Shown here: positions 28,978-37,919 of the stretch, in pieces | Position numbering within the stretch: position 1 is the stretch's first letter | Layout of the letters: every line of letters starts with the position of its first letter | Assembly: GCA_029379225.1 (NCBI GenBank) | Contig: JAQYWR010000020.1 | Location: 62,001 to 126,000, forward strand | DNA: 64,000 nt | Source: Nostoc sp. S4 | GTDB taxonomy: Bacteria; Cyanobacteriota; Cyanobacteriia; Cyanobacteriales; Nostocaceae | Direction: 5' to 3' | Notes under the pieces: generated by a model | The model's input: only the letters and a program-made list of their open reading frames with translations | The model's database searches: none | Told to the model about the DNA's origin: nothing | Made by a program: the position numbers and the translations under genes

Positions 28978-29823
28978 TTATTTTTGCAGTTTAACAAAAA
29001 CCTTATTGTCTTTAATCTTTACTGGATATGATTGAAGCGAAATATTAGGTGCAGTTAAACATTCACCTGTCTCTAAATTATACTCAAATCCGTGGAAAGG
29101 ACAAGTAATAATGCCATTTTCAATCTTACCCTCATCTATAGGATTTCCTAGATGAGCACAAGCATTATGGTAACATCTAAAGGTAATACCTTGGCGATAT
29201 AAAATTAGCGAACTACCAGCAAATTCTACTGCTAATACACCTAATTCAGGAACTTGCTCGATAGTTGCCACTTTTATCCAACTAGAACTTAACTTTGGAG
29301 GGAATGGACTTATTAAACTAGAACTTGCAGCGTTAACAGTAGAGTTATTATTGACAGCAACAACTTTGGTAATTTCCGGACAATGAGTTTTGATTGCTTG
29401 TTCTACTCCCTGAGATAAAGTTAGATTAGAAGCCGGACAACTGCTGCAAGTTCCTATTAACCTAACTTCTACGGTATCTGGTGGTTTAATTGCTACTAAT
29501 TCTATATCCCCGTTATGGCTTTTTAAGTCTGGTCGGACTTCCTCAAGTGCTGTTTGAATGCGCTGTGTTAGTGGTGGTTTTGGCGGTTTAACTAATTCGT
29601 GATAAAGCAATACTGCATATACTACTTCATCAGTAACAGCATGACGTAAAGCTGACATTGATTCTTGTTTGAGACTTTTAATCAAACTAGTCAATGCTGC
29701 TTTGTGCAAAGCTTCAATTGCTCTTTTTAAGCCTACTGCTACACACCGTTGGCTTTCATCCCACTCGGATATAATTGCCTCAAAGCGGTTAATTTCCTGA
29801 ACTAATTCTTCAAGGTTGGACAT
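28978..29823 (-). CDS. NifU-like/Rieske fusion protein
   Basis: A 281-residue protein starting at MSNLEELVQEINRFEAII (29823), preferred over 29835. Three parts: a helical N-terminal region (about 1-95); a NifU C-terminal scaffold domain (about 96-160) with IGTCSSCPASNLTL, whose CxxC binds a transient cluster; and a Rieske 2Fe-2S domain (about 175-281) with CAHLG and CPFHG ligands. Fe-S delivery to the hydrogenase small subunit is an attractive inference, matching the proposal for the corresponding Nostoc 7120 operon gene. All ligands are intact. Confidence 0.85.
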   Translation of the reverse strand: MSNLEELVQEINRFEAIISEWDESQRCVAVGLKRAIEALHKAALTSLIKSLKQESMSALRHAVTDEVVYAVLLYHELVKPPKPPLTQRIQTALEEVRPDLKSHNGDIELVAIKPPDTVEVRLIGTCSSCPASNLTLSQGVEQAIKTHCPEITKVVAVNNNSTVNAASSSLISPFPPKLSSSWIKVATIEQVPELGVLAVEFAGSSLILYRQGITFRCYHNACAHLGNPIDEGKIENGIITCPFHGFEYNLETGECLTAPNISLQSYPVKIKDNKVFVKLQK

Positions 29824-29982
29824 GGGGCAGAACAATTTGGGATTTGAGATTTTACGAAAAGTTAGAGCAGAGGTTTTCTCTTAACTAAACTTTTCAATAG
29901 AGATTTTGGATTGAACAATCAAAAATTGTAAATCCAACTTTTAGCATGGGGTATTAGTTATTTAAAAATGACCAACGATCGC

Positions 29983-30207
29983 TCACTTCATTTTAAAATC
30001 TTTGAGAAGAAATGGCATAATCATACCTGTTACTAAGCTAGATAATATTACTGGAAAGTAAAAGGGAATTTTTGCTTGTGCAAATAATACTAGTAGTAGC
30101 GAACCTACAGCAGTAGCAATAGCAGTTCGCTGGATAAAATATATGGGGTCGCGCAGAAGCTTTCCTTTTAAAAATAACTTGGCAGAAAACCACCCAATTT
30201 CTAACAT
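29983..30207 (-). CDS. Small membrane protein of the extended hyp operon (second)
   Basis: A 74-residue protein starting MLEIGWFSAKLFLKGKLL at 30207. The longer frame from 30396 runs back through the previous gene in another frame and is rejected. A hydrophobic segment at about 32-62 (ATAVGSLLLVLFAQAKIPFY) is enough for one or two membrane passes. It matches in size and position the two small genes (asr0689/asr0690) at the start of the Nostoc 7120 extended hyp operon, as I recall. GGAGAA precedes the ATG. Function unknown. Confidence 0.7.
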   Translation of the reverse strand: MLEIGWFSAKLFLKGKLLRDPIYFIQRTAIATAVGSLLLVLFAQAKIPFYFPVILSSLVTGMIMPFLLKDFKMK

Positions 30208-30215
30208 GTTTTCTC

Positions 30216-30482
30216 CTAATAATTTGTTAATAAGTTTAGGATGACTAGCCCTAAAATGATAGCAGGAATTACGCCAGCAGGAGCAAATAATGCACCAAGC
30301 ATTGCGGAAAACTGATAACCTATATCTTTTCCAGCTAATAGCATACCACCAATAGCACCACCAACCATAGATAAGACTGTTGCTGTGACTAGCCAAACAA
30401 ATTCTGTTGCTATGTTCAGGTCACCTGCTGCTAAACTTGTGAAAAAATCTCTGACAGTAGAGCTTGTCAAAATATCTTGCAT
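30216..30482 (-). CDS. Small membrane protein of the extended hyp operon (first)
   Basis: An 88-residue protein with two Gly/Ala-rich membrane helices (about 25-50 WLVTATVLSMVGGAIGGML and 58-84 ending VILNLLTNY). Eight bases separate it from the next small gene. Probably a membrane anchor or assembly factor for hydrogenase; no known domain. Confidence 0.7.
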   Translation of the reverse strand: MQDILTSSTVRDFFTSLAAGDLNIATEFVWLVTATVLSMVGGAIGGMLLAGKDIGYQFSAMLGALFAPAGVIPAIILGLVILNLLTNY

Positions 30483-30569
30483 TCTCAGTTTTCCTCTATA
30501 TTAAGTTGGGTGAGGGGCAAGTGAAGAGTTATAAGTGGAAAGTTGAGTTAGATGAAAAATTCATAACTT

Positions 30570-31538
30570 CTAACTCTTAATTTCTGCTTCCACCTCTTGT
30601 AATGCTTGGGTTATTATTTCTACTTGTTCCATCTGTTGGTATTTCGTAAATATTTCTAAAGCTTGTTGATAGTATGCACGCGCTTGTAAAAGATTTTTAG
30701 GATTACCCCCCTCTGGTTTTTCTGTATCATCTGGTAAGTTGAATAACGCGTTAGCTTTGTTTGAGATTGTGTTAGCGTACTCAAGGGGTGTATCTTTGAA
30801 ATTACGTACTTTTAGTGCTTCGTTATAAGCGACGATCGCCCTTAAGTTATTCTCCACAGGATGGGAACTCACTAAATATTGCAAAGCGTTACCCAAATTA
30901 TTTTGCAGCATCGCATATTCTCTGGGATGGTCAATCAGATTAATATGCTTTAGCGCCACCTCAAATGATTGCACTGCTAACCCTTGACGCAAGTATTCCC
31001 GTTCCGATGCTAAGGGCATGGAAAGATAAGCGATCGCAATATTGTTGTATAAAATGGCATATTCTTGTGGGTAATCCTGCCAATTAAATACTCGCAATGC
31101 TTCATGATAAGCTTGGATACTATCGCTTATTCGCGCTAAATTATACGGCACAAGTGACTGTAATACCAGCCCGAAGTTCATCTGTGTCTCTGCGACTTCT
31201 TCGGGCGAAGCTAATTGTTGTAAAATCGGTAGCGCTTCTTCATAACCGACTTTTGCTTGCAGCAGCAGTTGTGTGCTTACATCTGGTATTGCCTGTAACG
31301 TTCCTGCCATCCCCACTTGCGTCCTGGCTTTGAGTAGGGGAAACTCCTCACCACACATCTCATAGGCGCGGTAATATAAGCTAACTGCATTTCGCAAGTC
31401 TTGGGCTGTTTTGGGCTTTTTTTGAAAGCCTTGTGCTATTTCAATCAGCATTTGGATTTTTTCATCCGCTGAAGCTGACTCCGATGCAACAGCTGCGATC
31501 GCAGCCTTCACCGCTGAATCTGTAATGCTAGGGGTCAT
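30570..31538 (-). CDS. TPR protein at the head of the extended hyp operon
   Basis: A 322-residue soluble protein of TPR repeats (ATG 31538, MTPSITDSAVKAA; the TTG 51 bases earlier is less likely). Repeats have the spacing Y-x-EAL-x-x-FNWQDYPQEYA, FEVALKHINLIDHPREYA, YNEALKVRNFKDTPLEYA, each ending in PxEYA and followed by a N-x-G/N-A-L helix. TPR proteins mediate protein contacts; here it may bridge assembly factors. First gene of the operon, matching the equivalent in Nostoc 7120. Confidence 0.82.
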   Translation of the reverse strand: MTPSITDSAVKAAIAAVASESASADEKIQMLIEIAQGFQKKPKTAQDLRNAVSLYYRAYEMCGEEFPLLKARTQVGMAGTLQAIPDVSTQLLLQAKVGYEEALPILQQLASPEEVAETQMNFGLVLQSLVPYNLARISDSIQAYHEALRVFNWQDYPQEYAILYNNIAIAYLSMPLASEREYLRQGLAVQSFEVALKHINLIDHPREYAMLQNNLGNALQYLVSSHPVENNLRAIVAYNEALKVRNFKDTPLEYANTISNKANALFNLPDDTEKPEGGNPKNLLQARAYYQQALEIFTKYQQMEQVEIITQALQEVEAEIKS

Positions 31539-32135
31539 AACTCTGCCATACTCTAGCCAATTGGGAATTGAGTCTGTTGATGCCCACAAATGATTAAGAC
31601 ACGCTTTGTCATCAGATCGCAGGCCATACTGATTTACGCAGGCTTCGAGTCCTTTTGGCGGAATTCCCCTTTCAGGACTAGGGACTGGGGATTAGGAAAA
31701 AGTTTTCCCAGTACCTAGTCCCCAATACCTAATCTCCAATCCCTAAAATATAAAACATTTTATTTCTCAAATTCTAGAGGGGAATTGCCAATATTAATGT
31801 CAGTTTTAAACACCTAATATTTTAAAAATATTTTTTGTATCATCATTAGATACAATCCAAATATTCTTTATAGAATTCTTGACATACATATATGCGTTAT
31901 CTTTCTAGGCAACTTTTGTGACACTATAACCAAGTCAGAAAAATCATTTCGATATCTGGTACTGCTTTCAATATAGTGCTAAATGACTAGCCAGTAGCTT
32001 ATTTTCCTACAGAAACTAGCTGGCTGCTTTTACATTTGGTTTATACGTTGTCAAAGTGATTTGATATCAAATTTTTGTGAGCGTAGAGCAACACCGAAGT
32101 TTAAAATATGTTAGTCAACTGTAAAACAACCTCCC
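31539..32135. promoter_or_regulatory. Intergenic region upstream of the extended hyp operon
   Basis: About 600 bp between the divergent TPR gene and the broken Rpn gene. It contains an imperfect inverted repeat at about 31674-31724 (GACTAGGGACTGGGGA / TCCCAGTACCTAGTCCCC) and AATCCCTAAA-type short repeats. The hyp promoter should be here but no operator can be named. Confidence 0.4.
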
Positions 32136-32915
32136 TTGAAAACAGACAGTATCTTTTATCGCATTTTCCAAAGTATCCCCACCACTTTCTTTGAACTGAT
32201 TAACCAACCTCCGCAACTAGCTACTGCTTATCACTTTTCTTCAGTCGAAGTCAAACAACTAGCCTTTAGAATCGATGGCGTCTTCCTTCCAAATGCAACA
32301 GAATTACCTATCTATTTTGCCGAAGTGCAATTTCAACCAGACAAAAAGTTCTACTCACGTTTATTCGCTGAAATCTTTAACTATCTCGACAAAACCGAAT
32401 TAACCAACAATTGGCGTGGTGTTGTCATCTTCCCCAACCACAACGTTGATAATGGAGATACCGAAAGATACACAGAAATACTCAACTCACAACGAGTCAC
32501 TCGTATCTATCTTGACGAATTAAGCTCAATTGAGACATCATCAATTGGCATCAAGACAGTTAAACTGATCGTTGAACCAGAATCAACTGCGACAACAAAA
32601 GCTCTAGAAATAGCCAACAGTACCAGAGAGTAAATTCAAGATGTTGCTACAATTAGAGAAATTATACAATTGATAGAGACAATATTAATCTACAAGTTAC
32701 CACGATTGAGCCAACAGGAGATAGAAAAAATGTTTGGATTAAATGAGTTAAAGCAAACTAGATTTTATCAAGATGTTTTTGCAGAAGGTAAACAAGAAGG
32801 TAAGTTAGAAACCATACCCCAGTTATTAGCATTGGGTTTAAGTATCGAACAGATAGCTCAAGTTTTAGGTTTAGACGAACAAGTTGTTAGACAAGCTGCA
32901 CAATTGAAATCTTAA
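32136..32915 (+). pseudogene. Rpn-type (DUF2887-like) nuclease gene split by an in-frame TAA
   Basis: The first 165 codons begin MKTDSIFYRIFQSIPTTFFE and contain QLAFRIDGVFLP and IYFAEVQFQPD, with the PD-(D/E)XK-like core of Rpn putative transposases. TAA at 32631-32633 interrupts the gene. The same frame continues (IQDVATIREIIQLIETILIY) through LSQQEIEKMFGL and the GKQEGK linker to the family's C-terminal helix, ending at 32915. A full-length protein would be about 259 residues, so a single nonsense change is the simplest explanation. Two separately translated halves are possible but less likely. Confidence 0.8.
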
Positions 32916-33560
32916 AAAAATTGATATATATTTGACGGGGCGTAAAACTTTGCAATCCAATATTTTTTTATTTAATTTTTTCGGATAAATACTGTTTCAT
33001 CTAAAACTATTTTTCTCTTTGATTAACATTGTAATTATCTTCGATTATCAGGGTTTATAAAAGGTGAGATCTATGACAAGCTAAACTTACCAATACTTCT
33101 GGCAAGGGCAATCGCCTTTCTTATCTTTTATTAAAAATATATGAATTTAGATTTTAAATTTGATATTTAAATATTTTGGTAAAAAATTTTAGAGTTTTAA
33201 TAGCAATCAATTAAGTAAGTTAAAATTATCAAACATAAAAATTAAAAACTGAAATTAATTTTACTTTCACCAATTTTAAATTGTTATATATGATACATAA
33301 AAAATCAATCTAAACCTGAAAATTAATTTTAAATAATTAATTCTTTTTTAATAAAAGAGAATTAAATTAAAAAATACTTTATGCTGAAAAATAAATATCA
33401 ATAAATAGGTGAGACTTTACAAGCTTTGTCACTTATATGGTGCTGAGTGGGGAGTCAGAAGTAGGGAGTGAGGGAGATGAAAAAGCAGAGCAAAAACTCC
33501 TAACTCAGGATTCAGCGCTAGACACGCTCATCTGGTAAACAATAGAAAAACTCATAGCCG
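32916..33560. promoter_or_regulatory. AT-rich upstream region of hupSL
   Basis: About 645 bp, very AT-rich, with no gene. It should hold the hupSL promoter. The only clear candidate operator is listed separately (33282-33297). Near the gene, 33445-33490 has short GGGAGTGAGGGAG-type repeats. Confidence 0.45.
33282..33297 (+). promoter_or_regulatory. Candidate NtcA site upstream of hupS
   Basis: TGT-N10-ACA at 33282-33297, which also contains GTT-N8-TAC, close to the NtcA consensus GTA-N8-TAC. It sits about 265 bp before the hupS ATG; an NtcA site far upstream of hupSL is known in Nostoc. No -10 box at the ideal spacing was clear, and the match can arise by chance in AT-rich DNA. Confidence 0.35.
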
Positions 33561-34523
33561 ATGACTAACGTACTATGGCTACAAGGTGGTGCTTGTAGTG
33601 GCAACACCATGTCATTTCTCAACGCCGAAGAACCGACAGTCTGCGATTTAATTGCTGACTTTGGCATCAAGGTACTCTGGCATCCATCCTTGGGAATGGA
33701 ATTAGGCGATAACTTAAAAGCACTGCTGCAAGATTGTATTTCTGGGGTAATTCCCTTAGATATTTTGGTATTTGAAGGCAGCGTTGTCAACGCTCCCAAT
33801 GGTACAGGTGAATGGAATCGTTTTGCCGATCGCCCCATGAAAGATTGGTTACTAGAACTCGCCAAAGCTGCTCAATTTATCGTAGCTGTAGGCGACTGTG
33901 CTACTTGGGGAGGAATTCCCGCCATGTCACCCAACCCTAGCGAGTCGGAAGGTTTGCAATATCTCAAACGTCAAGAAGGTGGCTTTTTAGGCAAAGATTT
34001 CGTCTCCCAAGCGGGATTACCTGTAATTAATATTCCCGGATGTCCTGCACATCCTGACTGGATAACGCAGATATTAGTAGCGATCGCTACTGGACGCATA
34101 GCAGACATTGCTTTGGATGAACTGCATCGTCCTCAAACCTTCTTCAACACCTATACCCAAACAGGTTGTACCCGCAACGTTCACTTTGCTTACAAAGCAT
34201 CAACCGCCGAATTTGGTCAGCGTAAAGGATGCCTATTTTATGACTTGGGTTGTCGCGGTCCCATGACTCATTCTTCCTGCAACCGCATCTTATGGAATCG
34301 CGTCTCCTCCAAAACCCGCGCTGGAATGCCTTGTTTAGGTTGCACCGAACCAGAATTTCCCTTTTTTGACCTCAAACCTGGAACGGTATTCAAAACCCAA
34401 ACAGTCATGGGAGTTCCCAAAGAATTACCGCCAGGAGTCAACAAAAAAGGCTACGCCTTACTCACGATGGTGGCAAAAGATGCAGCACCACCTTGGGCAG
34501 AAGAAGACTTTTTTACAGTTTAG
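33561..34523 (+). CDS. hupS: Uptake [NiFe] hydrogenase small subunit HupS
   Basis: A 320-residue Fe-S subunit that carries electrons from the NiFe site of HupL. No Tat signal, as usual for cyanobacterial HupS, which stays on the cytoplasmic side. N-terminal QGGACSGNTMSFLN provides C12 of the proximal cluster, with Asn15 where most hydrogenases have the second Cys. Further cluster ligands are in CATWGG, IPGCPAHPDW, GCLFYDLGCRGPMTHSSCN and MPCLGC. H2 produced by nitrogenase is recycled. First gene of hupSL, 73 bp before hupL. Confidence 0.95.
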   Translation: MTNVLWLQGGACSGNTMSFLNAEEPTVCDLIADFGIKVLWHPSLGMELGDNLKALLQDCISGVIPLDILVFEGSVVNAPNGTGEWNRFADRPMKDWLLELAKAAQFIVAVGDCATWGGIPAMSPNPSESEGLQYLKRQEGGFLGKDFVSQAGLPVINIPGCPAHPDWITQILVAIATGRIADIALDELHRPQTFFNTYTQTGCTRNVHFAYKASTAEFGQRKGCLFYDLGCRGPMTHSSCNRILWNRVSSKTRAGMPCLGCTEPEFPFFDLKPGTVFKTQTVMGVPKELPPGVNKKGYALLTMVAKDAAPPWAEEDFFTV

Positions 34524-34596
34524 GAATGGGGAATAGAGGAGTACTGAATTAGGAGTTATTCTCCCTCATTCCCACACTAATAAAAGGAGAAAAGAA

Positions 34597-36192
34597 ATGG
34601 GAATTCAAACATTAGACATTTCGCCCCTTGGCAGAGTTGAAGGCGATTTAGATGTGCGGGTTGACATCGAACATGGAAGAGTAGTCAACGCCTGGACACA
34701 TGCCGAACTATTTCGCGGATTTGAAGTTATCTTACGCGGTAAAGATCCCCAAGCCGGATTAATTGTCACGCCTCGAATTTGTGGAATTTGCGGCGGTTCT
34801 CACTTAACTTGTGCATCTTGGGCATTAGATACAGCTTGGGAAACAGAAGTTCCCCGCAATGCAATTTTGGCTAGAAATCTCGGTCAAATTGTCGAAACAA
34901 TTCAAAGTATCCCCCGTTATTTTTATGGATTGTTTGCTATTGATTTGACCAATAAAAAATATCGTAATAGCCGCTTTTATGACGAAGCTATCAGACGCTT
35001 TGCCGCCTTCAGTGGTAAATCTTACGAATTAGGCATAACTATCTCTGCCAAACCTGTAGAAATTTATGCACTATTAGGCGGTCAATGGCCTCATTCTAGC
35101 TACATGGTTCCCGGTGGTGTGATGTGCGCCCCCACCCTCACAGACATTACCCGCGCTTGGGCAATTCTAGAATACTTCCGCACCAATTGGTTAGAACCAG
35201 TGTGGTTGGGTTGTTCTTTAGAACGCTACGAACAAATCCAAAGTTACGATGACTTTTTAGATTGGTTGGATGAAAAGCGCAATCATCGAGAATCAGACTT
35301 GGGTTTTTATTGGCGCATGGGTTTAGATATCGGTTTAGATAGATATGGCGCTGGTGTAGGTAAATATGTCACTTGGGGATATTTAGCCCATGAGGATAAA
35401 TACCAAAAGCCGACCATTGAAGGACGAAATGCGGCGATGATTATGAAAAGTGGAGTTTACGACAGCTTCACTCATACTCACACTTTAATGGATCAGTCCT
35501 TTACCCGCGAGAATACAACTCACTCCTGGTACGATGAAGGGACTGCGGATATTCATCCTGGCGATCGCAACACTAAACCCACTGCAAATAATACCAAAGA
35601 CTTCGATAACGCTTATTCTTGGGCAAGTGCAGTCCTGCACAAAGATTTCGGACGTTTAGAAGCCGGTCCCTTGGCGCGTCAGTTAGTTGCAGGTGGCAAA
35701 CATGGTGAATCTTGGCAACACTACGACCCCTTCATCCTCGATGTCTTTAAGCGGATGGGTGGTGCTAGTATTCATGTGCGGCAATTAGCACGACTTCATG
35801 AAATTGTCAAGTTATATCGTCAAGCCGAACATTGCTTGCGCGAATTCAAATTAAACGACCCTTGGTATATCAAACCCACAGAAAAAGACGGCAAAGGTTG
35901 GGGTGCAACCGAAGCAGCGCGGGGTTCTTTGTGTCACTGGGTGGAAGTAGAGGGCGGTAAGATTAAGAATTACCAAGTGATTGCGCCTGGTACTTGGAAT
36001 ATCGGCCCTCGTGACGGTGAAGGAATGCGCGGGCCCATTGAAGAAGCTTTAATTGGCACACCTATTTATGATTCTAGCGATCCTGTGGAAGTTGGTCATG
36101 TGGCGCGATCGTTTGATTCTTGTTTGGTGTGTACAGTCCATGCCCATGATGCTAAGACTGGTGAAGAGTTAGCACGTTTTCGGACTGCTTAA
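34597..36192 (+). CDS. hupL: Uptake [NiFe] hydrogenase large subunit HupL
   Basis: A 531-residue catalytic subunit. NiFe ligands are C62 and C65 (RICGICGGSH) and C509 and C512 (DSCLVCTVH). Maturation should cut after H515, removing the 16-residue tail AHDAKTGEELARFRTA; HupW at 41553 is the likely protease. The gene is continuous, so the hupL excision element found in Nostoc 7120 is absent. The L2 motif reads DSC where DPC is common. A ribosome site AAAAGGAGAAAAG precedes the ATG. A strong terminator follows. Confidence 0.96.
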   Translation: MGIQTLDISPLGRVEGDLDVRVDIEHGRVVNAWTHAELFRGFEVILRGKDPQAGLIVTPRICGICGGSHLTCASWALDTAWETEVPRNAILARNLGQIVETIQSIPRYFYGLFAIDLTNKKYRNSRFYDEAIRRFAAFSGKSYELGITISAKPVEIYALLGGQWPHSSYMVPGGVMCAPTLTDITRAWAILEYFRTNWLEPVWLGCSLERYEQIQSYDDFLDWLDEKRNHRESDLGFYWRMGLDIGLDRYGAGVGKYVTWGYLAHEDKYQKPTIEGRNAAMIMKSGVYDSFTHTHTLMDQSFTRENTTHSWYDEGTADIHPGDRNTKPTANNTKDFDNAYSWASAVLHKDFGRLEAGPLARQLVAGGKHGESWQHYDPFILDVFKRMGGASIHVRQLARLHEIVKLYRQAEHCLREFKLNDPWYIKPTEKDGKGWGATEAARGSLCHWVEVEGGKIKNYQVIAPGTWNIGPRDGEGMRGPIEEALIGTPIYDSSDPVEVGHVARSFDSCLVCTVHAHDAKTGEELARFRTA

Positions 36193-36203
36193 TTTAGTTC
36201 TCG

Positions 36204-36239
36204 GGTGCGTTAGTCGTAGGATAACGCACCGAAATTTTT
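36204..36239 (+). terminator. hupSL terminator
   Basis: Perfect 9-bp stem GGTGCGTTA (36204-36212) / TAACGCACC (36222-36230), then GAAATTTTT. Twelve bases after the hupL stop. Confidence 0.8.
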
Positions 36240-36361
36240 GTAGTTTATAGTTTCCTGAGGAACTATTTGTGAGATTGCGCCTTCAGTTTTCATACAAGTA
36301 AGCTGCGATCGCACTTATGAAAAAATACTGAGTTTCAAGTATTAAATTTATTGTTTGGATC

Positions 36362-36586
36362 TCAATGCAAGTCCAGTATTTCTTCAATCGTCAAACCAAT
36401 ATCACTAGCAATTTGCCGTAGCAACCTTGGTGATATGTCGCGTCCTTTGTGAAATAGGACTGTTGTTCCTCGTCCATCTTTATGTCGAAACTGTTTGTGT
36501 GAGCCTTTGTGACGTACTTCTACAAATCCAAGGTTCTCTAATATCCATACAACTTCTTGGGGTTTGAGAACAGGAATATTACTCAT
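36362..36586 (-). CDS. hicA: HicA-type mRNA interferase toxin
   Basis: A 74-residue HicA/YcfA-family protein with the dsRBD-like fold: GFVEVRHKGSHKQFRHKDGR, with the catalytic His in GSHKQF, then TVLFHKGRDISPRLLRQI. Cleaves mRNA when free of its partner. It lies three bases after the HicB-like gene, so a type II toxin-antitoxin pair. Confidence 0.88.
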   Translation of the reverse strand: MSNIPVLKPQEVVWILENLGFVEVRHKGSHKQFRHKDGRGTTVLFHKGRDISPRLLRQIASDIGLTIEEILDLH

Positions 36587-36589
36587 GCT

Positions 36590-36799
36590 CTATTGAACCA
36601 CAATCTGTTGTATACCTACAAACTCCGTCTCGAACAACAGATCCTCATCTTCTAGAAGCATCTCAATTACTTCACGCAAATTTTTCTGCAACTCATCTAG
36701 GGTTTCGCCTTGAGAATGCGCTCCAGGAAAGCCAGGGACATAGCCAACATATAACTTAGTATCAAGATCTCTTTCAACGATCGCAGTAAAAGTTTTCAT
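36590..36799 (-). CDS. hicB: HicB-like antitoxin
   Basis: A 69-residue partial-RNase H-fold HicB-like antitoxin (start MKTFTAIVERD at 36799, preferred over 36823): YVGYVPGFPGAHSQGETLDE and NLREVIEMLLEDED. The short form lacks a separate DNA-binding domain. Translated just before hicA. Confidence 0.85.
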   Translation of the reverse strand: MKTFTAIVERDLDTKLYVGYVPGFPGAHSQGETLDELQKNLREVIEMLLEDEDLLFETEFVGIQQIVVQ

Positions 36800-36956
36800 C
36801 TGACAATTATTGACAACGCTCACTTACAGCCCTTTAAATTACACGTAGTCTACAAGTAGTTGCAATTGTGCTAGAGATACTTTAAAAGCATAGTTTTATT
36901 ATATAATAAAACTATACTGCATACAAATAATTGCAATTTTGGTAGACATACTTTGT

Positions 36957-37166
36957 ATGGCTGAAATTATTGAAATACCAGTTGAATTGACTCACTTTCA
37001 ACTTCCTAAAGCTGTCCAAGAGCGTCTGCAATTTCTCCTAGATTGCCAAGATGCAGGGGAAGTTCTTACCCAAGCAGAACGAGGAGAAGCAGAAGGGCTG
37101 GTTGATTTGGCAGAATTTTTATCTCTGCTGCACTTGCGATCGCAGCGTGTGATACAGCAGGGATGA
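36957..37166 (+). CDS. Small acidic protein upstream of an HNH nuclease
   Basis: A 69-residue protein (MAEIIEIPVELTHFQLPKAV) with LQFLLDCQDAGEVLTQAERGEAEGLVDLAEFL; such short proteins are often paired with HNH or PIN-like partners in cyanobacteria. Its stop directly abuts the next ATG. Possibly an antitoxin or specificity partner; not proven. Confidence 0.65.
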   Translation: MAEIIEIPVELTHFQLPKAVQERLQFLLDCQDAGEVLTQAERGEAEGLVDLAEFLSLLHLRSQRVIQQG

Positions 37167-37580
37167 ATGGTAACGATTTCAGCTGCTTTACGTCGATTGG
37201 TCATTCAAAGAGCAGGCGATCGCTGTGAATATTGCAGTTTATCCCAAACAGGTCAAGCAGCAACATTTCATATCGATCGCATCACTCCTGTGGTAGCAGG
37301 TGGTACAACAACAGCAAATAATTTAGCACTTGCCTGCGTGTCCTGTTCACTACGTAAGGCTGCCCGACAAATGGTTGAAGATCCAGAAACACAAGAAAAA
37401 GTACCAATCTTCAACCCTCGTCAACAATTATGGAAAGAACATTTTCAGTGGAATAGTGTACAAGTTGTCGGATTAACAGCTACAGGACGAGCAACAATTA
37501 ATGCACTCAAAATGAATCGTGCGATTATGCTGGCGATTCGGGCACAAGAGGAACTTTTAGATCGTCATCCACCACCTTAA
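37167..37580 (+). CDS. HNH endonuclease
   Basis: A 137-residue HNH nuclease: CEYCSLSQ, then HIDRITPVVAGGTTTANNLALACVSC with the zinc-type Cys pairs and the catalytic HIDRI/NNLALAC pattern. Single-domain, no DNA-binding module. Probably cotranslated with the preceding 69-aa gene. Could act in defence or in mobility; no intron or phage context is seen. Confidence 0.82.
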   Translation: MVTISAALRRLVIQRAGDRCEYCSLSQTGQAATFHIDRITPVVAGGTTTANNLALACVSCSLRKAARQMVEDPETQEKVPIFNPRQQLWKEHFQWNSVQVVGLTATGRATINALKMNRAIMLAIRAQEELLDRHPPP

Positions 37581-37919
37581 TAGATGACTTGTGAAGCTGA
37601 TGGGTGTGGTTTAGTATTTGTAATCGCATGTGGTCAGACCTAATCTGCCTGTTTCAAAGCTTGCATCAGAACTTCACCTGCACCAAACGAATTGTAGGGT
37701 GTAGGCAAATCATAGGTCTTAGATGATTCGAGGGTAAGATATCTTCATTAGTAGTGTCCAATTCCTCCAAAATGCGGATTAGCTTAATTTTTTCTGATAT
37801 GCAGAGTTTCCTGACAGCAGTAAGTAACTCAGTGAGTGTCATAAGTGGCGCTTCATGTTTCTAACTAGGCTCACGTTACAGCTTACTGGATTGGTCATCC
37901 ACCTGAGCGATCGCTCTAT
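37581..37919. other. Intergenic region containing a frameshifted small gene
   Basis: About 340 bp. The only gene-like content is the broken antitoxin-type gene at 37640-37842. Confidence 0.5.
37640..37842 (-). pseudogene. Frameshifted small antitoxin-like gene
   Basis: From ATG 37842 the minus strand encodes MTLTELLTAVRKLCISEKIK and continues to about 37731. There the sense frame changes by one base, and the C terminus YDLPTPYNSFGAGEVLMQAL follows to TAG at 37640-37642. The span of 203 bases is one short of 204, so a single-base deletion is the simplest explanation. The intact version is a common cyanobacterial small protein often next to PIN/nuclease-type partners. Confidence 0.75.

Noticed and set aside
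30208..30396. N-terminal extension of the second small hyp-operon membrane protein
   Set aside because: It is the previous gene read in another frame; the ATG at 30207 has its own ribosome site.
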